Part shown: positions 1 to 5,730 of the stretch, one piece after another
Layout: each line of letters begins with the position of its first letter
How positions within the stretch are numbered: the stretch's first letter is position 1
From: Spirochaetales bacterium
GTDB lineage: Bacteria > Spirochaetota > Spirochaetia > SZUA-6 > DRHE01
DNA: 5,886 nt
Assembly: GCA_011049745.1 (NCBI GenBank)
Contig: DRHE01000247.1
Coordinates: 1-5,886 of the forward strand
Reading direction: 5' to 3'
Made by a program: the position numbers and the translations under genes
Notes under the pieces: model-generated
What the model saw: the letters and a program-made list of their open reading frames with translations, nothing else
Databases searched by the model: none
Told to the model about the DNA's origin: nothing

Positions 1-65
1 CCGTCGGATTCCTGATCTGGGTCATCAATGCAATCAATCCGCCAATGAGGGAGGAAGTGAAATGA
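1..65 (+). CDS. nqrD: NqrD, Na+-translocating NADH:quinone reductase subunit D (3' end only)
   Basis: This is the last 20 codons of a gene cut by the left edge of the window; the reading frame begins at base 3 and ends at a TGA at 63-65. The visible peptide is a hydrophobic helix end (GFLIWVINAINPP) followed by a short charged tail (REEVK). That matches how NqrD proteins end: a last membrane helix with an 'LIW' core and a short cytoplasmic tail. NqrD is an integral membrane subunit that, with NqrE, forms the intramembrane iron centre of NQR. The identification rests mainly on position: the stop overlaps the nqrE start as ATGA, which is the usual nqrD-nqrE order. RnfE is the close paralogue, but the nqrF downstream makes NqrD the better call. 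The catalytic cysteines lie upstream of the window. Confidence 0.85.
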   Translation, partial: VGFLIWVINAINPPMREEVK

Positions 66-652
66 ACGGTGCTCCGGTATGGGCCATCCTCATAGGCTCG
101 ATCTTCACCAATAATATCCTTTTTGCCAGCTTTTTGGGGATGTGCTCCTTCCTGGTCTGCTCCAACCGGATCAATACAGCAATCGGTTTAGGAAGCGCTG
201 TAATTTTCGTCATGTTCTGCACTACCGTGCTCAATTACCTGATCTATTATTACGTGCTGGTCCCTCTGAACCTGGAATTTCTCTCGTTTATAATTTTCAT
301 TGTGGTCATCGCCGCGTTCGTGCAGTTCGTGGAGATGTTTGTTGAGCGGTTCAGTCCGGACCTGTACTACGCGCTGGGCATATTCCTCCCCCTGATCACG
401 GTGAACTGCGCGATACTCGGAGCTGCGCTCTTCATGGTTATCAGGGAGTACACTTTCGTGCAGACCGTTTTTTACAGTCTCGGCGCCGGGCTGGGCTGGG
501 CCATGGCCATAGCATTGATGGCCGGCCTGCGGGAAAAAATGGGCTATTCTAACGTACCGGCCGCCCTGCAGGGGATCGGGATCGTCATGCTGGTTGCCGG
601 CGTCATTGCCATGACTTTCATGGGCTTCGCCGGGATGTTGAGCACACTGTGA
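62..652 (+). CDS. nqrE: NqrE, Na+-translocating NADH:quinone reductase subunit E
   Basis: This 196-residue, very hydrophobic protein is about the length of Vibrio NqrE (198) and has about six membrane helices. NqrE pairs with NqrD in an inverted arrangement that holds an iron centre in the membrane and relays electrons from the NqrF 2Fe-2S cluster towards NqrC. The two expected cysteine motifs are present: LGMCSF (Cys28) and the invariant LPLITVNCAI (Cys116). Glu91 in VQFVEMFVERF aligns, from memory, with the Vibrio Glu95 linked to Na+ uptake. Other family signatures are YALGIFLPL, GLREKMGYSNVP and a C-terminal GFAGM. The loop after the second helix (VPLNLEFLSF) is a few residues shorter than in Vibrio. 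The ATG at 62 overlaps the nqrD stop, and a GGAGG at 50-54 lies seven bases upstream, so the start is secure. RnfA is the paralogue to exclude; the neighbouring nqrF argues against it. Confidence 0.96.
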   Translation: MNGAPVWAILIGSIFTNNILFASFLGMCSFLVCSNRINTAIGLGSAVIFVMFCTTVLNYLIYYYVLVPLNLEFLSFIIFIVVIAAFVQFVEMFVERFSPDLYYALGIFLPLITVNCAILGAALFMVIREYTFVQTVFYSLGAGLGWAMAIALMAGLREKMGYSNVPAALQGIGIVMLVAGVIAMTFMGFAGMLSTL

Positions 653-685
653 GAGATTATAACTTATTAAAATAGGAGCCGAGCT

Positions 686-1783
686 GTGCTATTAACCGGT
701 TTACTGGCCCTGGGTGTAACGACCGGGGTATTTATCAGCCTCTCGATTCTCCTCCTGGTCGCAGAGAGGTATATGGCCAACTATGGGACCTGCGTCATCA
801 GCGTGAACGAGGGGTCCAGTGTGTTCGAGCTTCAGGGCGGAGGCACGCTGCTGGCCGCTCTGTATGAAAACAAGGTTTTTATCCCTTCCGCCTGCGGCGG
901 TAAGGGATCGTGCGGCTACTGCAAGGCGACCGTGCTGAATGGAGGTGGTCCAATTTTACCCACCGAAACCCCGTATATGTCACGGACGGAATTGCGCGGT
1001 GGTGTGCGCCTGACCTGCCAGGTAAAGATCAAGGAAAATATCGAGATCCGCCTGCCGGAAGAGCTTTTGAGTGTCAAAGAGTACAAGGGAAGAGTCTCAC
1101 TTGTCCGCAGCCTTACCTACGACATAAAAGAGATCAACATGGATCTTATCGACCCCGAAGAAATCAATCACCGTCCCGGCCAGTACGTCCAGATTTTAGC
1201 TCCCGGCCCTGATGGTCCCGTGTTCAGGGCCTACTCGATTAGCTCGCCGAGTTACGAAAAGAACTATGTACAGCTTATCGTGCGCCTGGTCCCGGGAGGT
1301 ATTGCCTCCACCTATATCCACAACCTGAAAGAGGGAGATGAAGTCATATTTACCGGTCCTTTTGGGGAATTCCACTTATCGGAGGATGCCGCTACCGAGG
1401 TAGTCTGTGTGGGCGGCGGCGCAGGAATGGCGCCTATCAGCAACATCGTTCACTCTATTTACCATCGCTGGCCGGAGCGTAAATGCCATCTTTTTTTCGG
1501 ATGCCGCACTACTAAAGATATTTTTTACCTGGACATGTTCGAGCAACTGGCTAAAGAGCATCCGGGCTTCAAGGTCACCTACGCTCTTTCCGATCCCCTC
1601 GAATCGGATGAGAAATGGGACGGCGATACCGGTTTCATTCACCTCTCGGTGGAGAAGCGGCTGACTTCGGAACATAAGCGCCAGGCCTTTATGTGCGGCC
1701 CTCCGCCCATGATTGAGGCAGCAACGGAGATCCTTAAAAGCAAAGGAATCTGGGAGGAAGATATTTTCTATGATAAGTTCTAG
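686..1783 (+). CDS. nqrF: NqrF, NADH-oxidising FAD / 2Fe-2S subunit of Na+-NQR
   Basis: NqrF is the electron entry point of NQR: it takes hydride from NADH to FAD and passes electrons through a 2Fe-2S cluster. The 365-residue product has an N-terminal membrane anchor (about 3-26), then a plant-type ferredoxin domain (about 35-125) with ligands Cys70, Cys76, Cys79 (ACGGKGSCGYC) and Cys111 (LTCQV). A ferredoxin-reductase-type FAD domain follows (about 133-232) with RAYS at 181-184 for flavin binding and GPFGEF at 224-229. The NAD domain (about 236-365) shows GGGAGMAP (243-250), MCGPPPM with Cys337, and a C-terminal Phe typical of the family. It is about 40 residues shorter than Vibrio NqrF (about 408) because loops in the FAD domain are missing; all cofactor motifs remain. 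The start is GTG at 686, supported by AGGAG at 674-678 with a seven-base spacer; starting at the next Met (residue 30) would remove the membrane anchor. Confidence 0.96.
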   Translation: MLLTGLLALGVTTGVFISLSILLLVAERYMANYGTCVISVNEGSSVFELQGGGTLLAALYENKVFIPSACGGKGSCGYCKATVLNGGGPILPTETPYMSRTELRGGVRLTCQVKIKENIEIRLPEELLSVKEYKGRVSLVRSLTYDIKEINMDLIDPEEINHRPGQYVQILAPGPDGPVFRAYSISSPSYEKNYVQLIVRLVPGGIASTYIHNLKEGDEVIFTGPFGEFHLSEDAATEVVCVGGGAGMAPISNIVHSIYHRWPERKCHLFFGCRTTKDIFYLDMFEQLAKEHPGFKVTYALSDPLESDEKWDGDTGFIHLSVEKRLTSEHKRQAFMCGPPPMIEAATEILKSKGIWEEDIFYDKF

Positions 1784-1898
1784 CAATAAGCCCCAGGATA
1801 TGTTTTTGTCCGTGTTTTCCTTAAACAGCGCCGCAGCACTATTCTCGCTGCTGTTAGAGGTATTGCGGAGGGAGGTATGGATTCATGGCAATTATTAG
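1770..1898 (+). CDS. Possible 42-residue small hydrophobic protein bridging nqrF and the next gene (doubtful)
   Basis: A 42-codon reading frame starts at an ATG inside the end of nqrF and ends at a TAG inside the next gene, overlapping each by 14 bases. A GGGAGGAAG at 1752-1760 lies nine bases before the ATG, which is a well-placed ribosome binding site. The peptide has a hydrophobic middle (FLSVFSLNSAAALFSLLLEVL) that could form one short membrane helix, then a basic and aromatic tail (RREVWIHGNY). It resembles no family I recognise. The purine-rich signal also encodes the NqrF residues WEE, so it may be coincidental, and a frame of this length can occur by chance. If translated, it could couple nqrF to the downstream gene. 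Confidence 0.2.
   Translation: MISSSNKPQDMFLSVFSLNSAAALFSLLLEVLRREVWIHGNY
1824..1855 (+). other. Short imperfect hairpin in the nqrF-downstream gap
   Basis: GCAGC (1833-1837) can pair with GCTGC (1847-1851) around a nine-base loop, and flanking AACA (1824-1827) can pair with TGTT (1852-1855) across a five-base bulge. An alternative pairing joins AACAGC (1824-1829) with GCTGTT (1850-1855). No run of T follows, so it does not look like an intrinsic terminator. It lies just upstream of the strong ribosome binding site of the next gene and could be an mRNA processing or stability element, or simply chance. Confidence 0.2.
1867..1875 (+). promoter_or_regulatory. Strong ribosome binding site for the ferritin-like gene
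   Basis: GGAGGGAGG ends nine bases before the ATG at 1885 and fixes that start. Another ATG at 1877 lies only one base after the site and opens a frame of just 12 codons, so it is not the gene start. This is one of the strongest Shine-Dalgarno sequences in the window. Confidence 0.7.
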
Positions 1899-2340
1899 CA
1901 TCGAAGATCTGCTGAATCGGGCCAGGGAATTTGAAGAGCGGCTCGAAAAGTATTACGCGTCCATTCGCGATGAATCACAGGATAACGGCGTCAGGCTTCT
2001 TACCTATTATCTCAGCAGGCATCGCCGTCACCTGGAGGAGGCACTGTCCGATTACAGCCCGGAGGAGTTAAGCCGCATCGGCAGGGTAAAACTCAAGTAT
2101 GATATTGAGTTTTACCCGGAAAAAGTGTTTCACCTCATGAAAACACCACCTCAGGAAGTCAAGGGCCGGGAACTTTTAGAAGCTGCCGTCGGATACGATA
2201 CGGAACTGGTAGATCTTTATAAAAAGATACTACAGCAGCCCTTGAGCACGGAGGCCGCGGTGCTGATTGAGAGTCTCATCCGGCTGGAAGAGCGGGATAT
2301 TATAATGCTTAAAAAGATGATCGCCATGAACTACTTCTAG
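1885..2340 (+). CDS. Small all-helical, ferritin-like protein of unknown function with degenerate metal site
   Basis: I do not recognise a named family for this 151-residue soluble protein. It has no signal peptide, no membrane segment, no Cys and no Trp. Its pattern is that of a ferritin/rubrerythrin-like four-helix bundle: helix 1 about 5-30 (REFEERLEKYYASI), helix 2 about 33-54 (YYLSRHRRHLEEAL), a linker around 58-90 with PPQ, helix 3 about 93-117 (YDTELVDLYKKIL) and helix 4 about 121-147 (IRLEERDIIMLKKM). In true di-iron members helices 2 and 4 carry ExxH. Here the helix 2 equivalent is His46-x-x-His49 and helix 4 gives Glu135-x-x-Asp138, so canonical iron binding looks lost or altered. 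It starts the gene run that continues with a histidine kinase 16 bases downstream, so it may be a partner of that signalling pair. The ferritin-like fold is inferred from helix pattern only. It occupies the slot after nqrF where apbE or nqrM is often found, but resembles neither. Confidence 0.75.
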   Translation: MAIISIEDLLNRAREFEERLEKYYASIRDESQDNGVRLLTYYLSRHRRHLEEALSDYSPEELSRIGRVKLKYDIEFYPEKVFHLMKTPPQEVKGRELLEAAVGYDTELVDLYKKILQQPLSTEAAVLIESLIRLEERDIIMLKKMIAMNYF

Positions 2341-2356
2341 CTGGAATAGAGGTTAG

Positions 2357-3775
2357 ATGAGCACATTTGAATTAAACGAAGCAAAGGAAAAAACGGAATT
2401 AAGTAAACCCTCGGGGCAGGTCGGACTGAGCAGCGCCGTGCTTTTGCATAATGCCCGCTGGTTTACCCAGATCCGCTGGATCGTGGTTTCCGTATTTATC
2501 ATGATGGGCATGGCCGGCTACCTGCTGCCGGAAAGTATGAAAAGACTCGGACTCATTATTCCATTTCGCTGGCTATGGATTCTGGCCGGGGTGCTGATCA
2601 TTGCCAATGCGATCTTTTGTTTTCTTGTTTTTCACTTTAAGGAAGATTATCCGAGCAGGTCTATCAAAGCCAATATCTGGCTGCAAATTGGGGTGGACCT
2701 GATAGTGGTAACCGTGCTGGTCCACCTGGTCGGCAGCACCGATACTTTTATCTCCTTTACCTATCTCTTTCATATTGCCCTGGCCTGCATCTTCTTCCCC
2801 CCAAAAGAAAGCCTGCTGGTTACTCTCATGGCCGTGGTCCTTTACCTGGCCTGCGTTGCCCTGGAAACAGCCGGCCTCTGGTTAGCCCCGGGCATCCTGA
2901 TCCGGTCGCAGGCGGCGGAAAGCGGCTACCCTTCGCTCCGCATAATCATTGCCGGGTCGGCCGTGTTTGTCTGGCTTATAACCTGGTATTTCATCTCCAG
3001 CCTTTCCGAGGCGGTACGCAAGCGGGATCAGCAGTTGAGCTCAGCCAACGAGCGGCTCATCAAGGCCGATGAGGAAAAGAACAGGCAGGTACTGCTTACG
3101 ACCCATGACCTGAAAGCTCCTTTCGCCGGCATAGAAAGCAACATTGAAGTGTTGAAATACCAGTTCTGGGACGAGGTTTCCGAGCCCGTTCGCACCATCA
3201 TCAACCGGATCGATCTTCGGTCCCAGACCTTACGGGAGAGGATCAGGGACATTCTCATTTTAGGCGATCTCAAGACTCAAGTCTTAATGCCGGAACAGTT
3301 TGTTCCCATCGATCTTAAGTCCGTGATGGAAGACGTACTCGACGACCTGGGTGAGAAGGCAAAAGCCCGCGGCATATCGCTGGATATTCAGGTCCCTTCC
3401 ACCACTGTCTTAGGCAACATGAAGGAGTACGCTATTCTTTTCTCCAACCTCCTGGCCAATGCAATTTTCTATTCCCACGAAGGTGGGAAAGTCGAAGTTT
3501 CCTACAAAAATAATTCGGATGGTGTTATTCTATCCGTGTCCGATCACGGAATCGGCATAAGGGACGAAGCCCTCCTCCATATTTTTGAAGAATACTTCCG
3601 CACAAGAGAGGCGGCCAAATTCAACAGATCGTCAACCGGATTAGGGCTGGCTATCGTTAGAGAGATCGCCCGGAATTTCGGTCTAAAGATAAGAGTGACC
3701 AGTGAAATGGGAAAAGGAACCACATTTGAGGTGACCTTCCCAAAAATGAAACAAAAGCTAAACAGAGGAGTATGA
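2357..3775 (+). CDS. Membrane sensor histidine kinase, RegB/PrrB-like (putative quinone/redox sensor)
   Basis: This 472-residue two-component kinase autophosphorylates on histidine and should pass phosphate to the receiver encoded three bases downstream. The N-terminal 35 residues are cytoplasmic. Six membrane helices follow (about 40-57, 73-93, 107-126, 131-147, 152-175, 194-215), then a coiled-coil linker (about 216-245). The phosphoacceptor helix carries THDLKAPF with His250. The ATPase domain shows the N box (SNLLANAIFYS, Asn364 and Asn368), G1 (DHGIGI, 396-401), F box (IFEEYF, 409-414) and G2 (TGLGLAIV, 427-434), so it should be active. There is no PAS, GAF, HAMP or periplasmic domain, so sensing must lie in the membrane. 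The segment VGSTDTFISFTYLFHIAL (125-142) sits where RegB has its GGTSNPF quinone-interacting motif, and its FxxFTYLFHI part resembles RegB-like kinases. Quinone sensing is therefore inferred, and supported by nqr upstream and men genes downstream. The ATG is preceded by AGAGG at 2348-2352. Confidence 0.9.
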   Translation: MSTFELNEAKEKTELSKPSGQVGLSSAVLLHNARWFTQIRWIVVSVFIMMGMAGYLLPESMKRLGLIIPFRWLWILAGVLIIANAIFCFLVFHFKEDYPSRSIKANIWLQIGVDLIVVTVLVHLVGSTDTFISFTYLFHIALACIFFPPKESLLVTLMAVVLYLACVALETAGLWLAPGILIRSQAAESGYPSLRIIIAGSAVFVWLITWYFISSLSEAVRKRDQQLSSANERLIKADEEKNRQVLLTTHDLKAPFAGIESNIEVLKYQFWDEVSEPVRTIINRIDLRSQTLRERIRDILILGDLKTQVLMPEQFVPIDLKSVMEDVLDDLGEKAKARGISLDIQVPSTTVLGNMKEYAILFSNLLANAIFYSHEGGKVEVSYKNNSDGVILSVSDHGIGIRDEALLHIFEEYFRTREAAKFNRSSTGLGLAIVREIARNFGLKIRVTSEMGKGTTFEVTFPKMKQKLNRGV

Positions 3776-3778
3776 GCC

Positions 3779-4174
3779 ATGGCAAGAATTGAAATAATTG
3801 ATGATGATGTGGAACTGGCAGAGAACTTTTCGTTGGTTCTGAAAAAGGAAGGACACACGGTCAGCATCCGGGACCAGGTCGAAGGGGCCCTGGAAGAATT
3901 GTTGCAGAATAAACCGGACCTGCTGATTCTGGATGTGATGTTTCCCGAGAATCCTGCCGGCGGCTTCGACCTGGCCAGAAAAATAAAGCAGACTGAGGAG
4001 ATAAAGGACCTGCCGGTCATATTGCTCACCGCCATCAACCAGGAGTTCCCCATGGACTTTTCGGCCAGGGATATAGACCAGGACTGGATGCCGGTCCAGG
4101 ACTTTGTCGAGAAACCGGTCAATATCCCGGACCTGATCGAGAAAGTCAACAAAATGCTTGCGGAGGGCAAATAA
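3779..4174 (+). CDS. Stand-alone response regulator receiver protein (no output domain)
   Basis: This 131-residue protein is a single CheY-like receiver. Its acidic pocket is Asp8-Asp9-Asp10, the phosphoacceptor is Asp52 (LLILDVMFP), the switch Thr is Thr84 (ILLTA), the switch aromatic is Phe109, and the conserved Lys is Lys112 (VEKPV). All catalytic residues are intact, so it should be phosphorylated, most likely by the kinase just upstream. The loop after beta-4 is long and acidic (NQEFPMDFSARDIDQDWMPVQD, 87-108; split here as residues 87-97 and 98-108), and loop 3 carries PENPAGG. Nothing follows the last helix except EGK, so there is no DNA-binding or enzyme domain: it must act by protein contact or as a phosphorelay step. 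The gene has a GAGGAG at 3765-3770 and starts three bases after the kinase stop. No hybrid kinase, phosphotransfer protein or DNA-binding partner is encoded in the window. Confidence 0.93.
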   Translation: MARIEIIDDDVELAENFSLVLKKEGHTVSIRDQVEGALEELLQNKPDLLILDVMFPENPAGGFDLARKIKQTEEIKDLPVILLTAINQEFPMDFSARDIDQDWMPVQDFVEKPVNIPDLIEKVNKMLAEGK

Positions 4175-4193
4175 TACTGTCCGCCGGTCCGCT

Positions 4194-5096
4194 ATGAAAC
4201 GATTAAGCACGATTATCCTGGCCACGCGGCCCTGGTCATTTTCGATGACCGCTATCTCCGTGACCCTGGGAAGTATTTTAATTCTGCCTGAAGGCGGCTT
4301 TCGCTGGGAGCTCTACTTGCCTGTACTCCTGGGCATGATCCTCGTCCATGCGGCGACTAACCTGGCAAACGACTACTTCGACGTCAAACACGGCGTCGAC
4401 AGCCAGGATTCTCCCACCTCCCGGTATCGAGAGCATCCCCTGATAGAAGAGACCCTCAAGCCGCAGCACATCCTCTATCTAAGCCTGGTTTTTTATTTTA
4501 CCGCCGGGCTGATCGGCCTCTACCTTGCCTTGGTAAGAGGCTGGATCATAATCGTTCTAGCCTGCCTGGGAGGATTCGCCAGTTTCTTTTATACCGCGGG
4601 ACCGATCAAATATAAGCACTATGCCCTGGGAGAGCTTTCCGTATTTTTCATGTGGGGGCCCCTCATGATGGCGGCCTCTTACTTCATCCAGGTTGGTAAT
4701 TGGGCCTTCATCTTTCCGGTAGTGCTTCTCTCCATTCCGCAGGGACTCTGGGTCGCCCTGGTTCTTCTGGGCAACAATCTTAAGGATATCGAATATGATC
4801 GAAAAATAGGCTTGAAGACCCTGGGCACAATTTTCGGGCGGAGGGGAACTATCGGATTCTATATCCTTATGGTGAGCCTCATTTACCTTGTAACCGGGCT
4901 CGAGATCTTAATCGGGGTCATCCCGGTCTGGGGTATTGTTTCATTTGCCTCCTTGCCTTTGATCGTAAGACTCATTCTCACCTTTAGAAGGGAAAAAGAA
5001 ATTCCGCCCGATGCCGATCCCCGCACAGCCCAGGCGGGAATGATCTACGGCCTGCTCCTCATTGCTTCCTTCCTCATTTCAATCCTTGTCCAATAA
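4194..5096 (+). CDS. menA: UbiA-family prenyltransferase, probable 1,4-dihydroxy-2-naphthoate polyprenyltransferase (MenA)
   Basis: MenA joins the polyprenyl chain to 1,4-dihydroxy-2-naphthoate in the membrane, giving demethylmenaquinone. The 300-residue protein has about eight to nine membrane helices and the family opening ATRPWSF (10-16). The first Asp-rich, Mg-diphosphate motif is NLANDYFDVKHGVD (56-69; Asn56, Asp60, Asp63) and the second is NNLKDIEYDRKIG (194-206; Asp198, Asp202). The stretch YTAGPIKYKHYALGELSVF (133-151) is characteristic of MenA rather than UbiA or heme-O synthase. A methyltransferase of the next menaquinone step lies two genes downstream. I chose ATG at 4194, whose product begins MKRLSTIILATRPW. 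A TTG at 4158 would add 12 polar residues and overlap the receiver gene without a better ribosome site. Neither start has a clear Shine-Dalgarno, so translation may be coupled to the receiver gene 19 bases upstream. MqnP of the futalosine route is an alternative but fits the motifs less well. Confidence 0.88.
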   Translation: MKRLSTIILATRPWSFSMTAISVTLGSILILPEGGFRWELYLPVLLGMILVHAATNLANDYFDVKHGVDSQDSPTSRYREHPLIEETLKPQHILYLSLVFYFTAGLIGLYLALVRGWIIIVLACLGGFASFFYTAGPIKYKHYALGELSVFFMWGPLMMAASYFIQVGNWAFIFPVVLLSIPQGLWVALVLLGNNLKDIEYDRKIGLKTLGTIFGRRGTIGFYILMVSLIYLVTGLEILIGVIPVWGIVSFASLPLIVRLILTFRREKEIPPDADPRTAQAGMIYGLLLIASFLISILVQ

Positions 5097-5097
5097 T

Positions 5098-5727
5098 ATG
5101 AAGAGCCCGAAAATCGAATCGATCCTGGTTACGGCCTGCCTGCTCGCCGCACTTGTCCTCTGGTACATCATTTTTGGGCTCGAAGCCGGCAATTTCTGGT
5201 TCAAGATCTCTTTTTCTTCCGTGCTGTTGGCCTCCGTCTCCCTCTGGATCGTGGGCAGGCAGGCATCTGCCCTCTTTAAGTATAGAAAAAGACACCTTCT
5301 AATCGGCTTCGGTTCGGCGCTTCTCCTCTACGGCATATTCTGGGCGGGGAAGCTCGTTTTGACCACTTTATTTCCTGCCGCCCGGACGGCGATCGGTTCC
5401 GTTTATACAGCCGGAAAGGAAACGCCTGCCTGGCTCATCGCCCTGCTTCTTTTAGTGGTTACCAGCCCTGCCGAAGAGATATTCTGGCGCGGTTTTATCC
5501 AGCGGGTTTTTATGCAGAGAATGAGTCCGATCCTGGGGTTTTCAATAACCCTTCTCTGCTACACACTAGTCCATATCTGGTCGCTCAACATACTCCTGAT
5601 CCTGGCCGCCTTTACGGCCGGCTTCTGCTGGGGACTAATCTATCTGCTTGAAAAGAGCCTAACCCCGGTGATCATCTCCCATGCTCTCTGGAGCGTAAGC
5701 GCATTCGTAGTCTTTCCCTTTGCTTGA
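5098..5727 (+). CDS. CPBP-family (CAAX/Abi-type) intramembrane metalloprotease
   Basis: This 209-residue, multi-helix membrane protein is from the CPBP family (Rce1/CAAX protease and bacteriocin-processing relatives), glutamate-dependent intramembrane proteases. Three active-site motifs appear in order in the C-terminal half: EExxxR as AEEIFWRGFIQR (Glu126, Glu127, Arg131), an FxxxH-type motif as YTLVH (Tyr155, His159), and a final His in ISHALWS (His195). The N-terminal half (about 8-95) supplies extra helices: about 8-28, 36-54 and 68-92. Motif 2 has Tyr in place of the usual Phe; the catalytic residues are retained. The ATG at 5098 lies one base after the menA stop with no Shine-Dalgarno, so it is probably translated by coupling to menA. 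Extending upstream to TTG 5062 would only copy the end of menA in another frame. The substrate is unknown; its place between two menaquinone genes suggests a membrane or quinone-linked role but does not show it. Confidence 0.88.
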   Translation: MKSPKIESILVTACLLAALVLWYIIFGLEAGNFWFKISFSSVLLASVSLWIVGRQASALFKYRKRHLLIGFGSALLLYGIFWAGKLVLTTLFPAARTAIGSVYTAGKETPAWLIALLLLVVTSPAEEIFWRGFIQRVFMQRMSPILGFSITLLCYTLVHIWSLNILLILAAFTAGFCWGLIYLLEKSLTPVIISHALWSVSAFVVFPFA

Positions 5728-5730
5728 GCT

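Noticed and set aside
62..652. Reading nqrE as rnfA (RNF complex)
   Set aside because: The next gene is a clear NqrF with ferredoxin, FAD and NAD domains, and the preceding gene end fits NqrD; RNF operons have rnfB/C-type genes instead.
1376..1786. Minus-strand frame of about 136 codons within nqrF
   Set aside because: It lies wholly opposite the NAD-binding domain of nqrF, whose motifs are intact.
1817..1845. Weak promoter-like pair (TTCCTT then TATTCT, 17 bases apart) in the gap after nqrF
   Set aside because: Neither box is close to consensus and the TATTCT lies in the hairpin loop. An internal promoter is possible but not supported from sequence alone.
3544..4170. Long minus-strand open frame (about 208 codons) antisense to the kinase end and the receiver
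   Set aside because: It is Ser/Phe-rich low-complexity sequence, lies fully opposite two well-supported genes, and has no recognisable domain.
4158..4193. Upstream TTG start that would lengthen MenA by 12 residues
   Set aside because: The added residues are polar and unlike MenA N-termini, it overlaps the receiver stop, and it has no ribosome site. The ATG at 4194 gives the normal family start.
3758..4225. Second minus-strand open frame (about 155 codons) across the receiver and the menA start
   Set aside because: It is opposite an intact receiver with all active-site residues. The product looks like a mirror of coding sequence and has no family features.
5062..5097. Upstream TTG start for the CPBP protease
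   Set aside because: It only reads the end of menA in another frame; the ATG at 5098 directly follows the menA stop and gives a normal protein.
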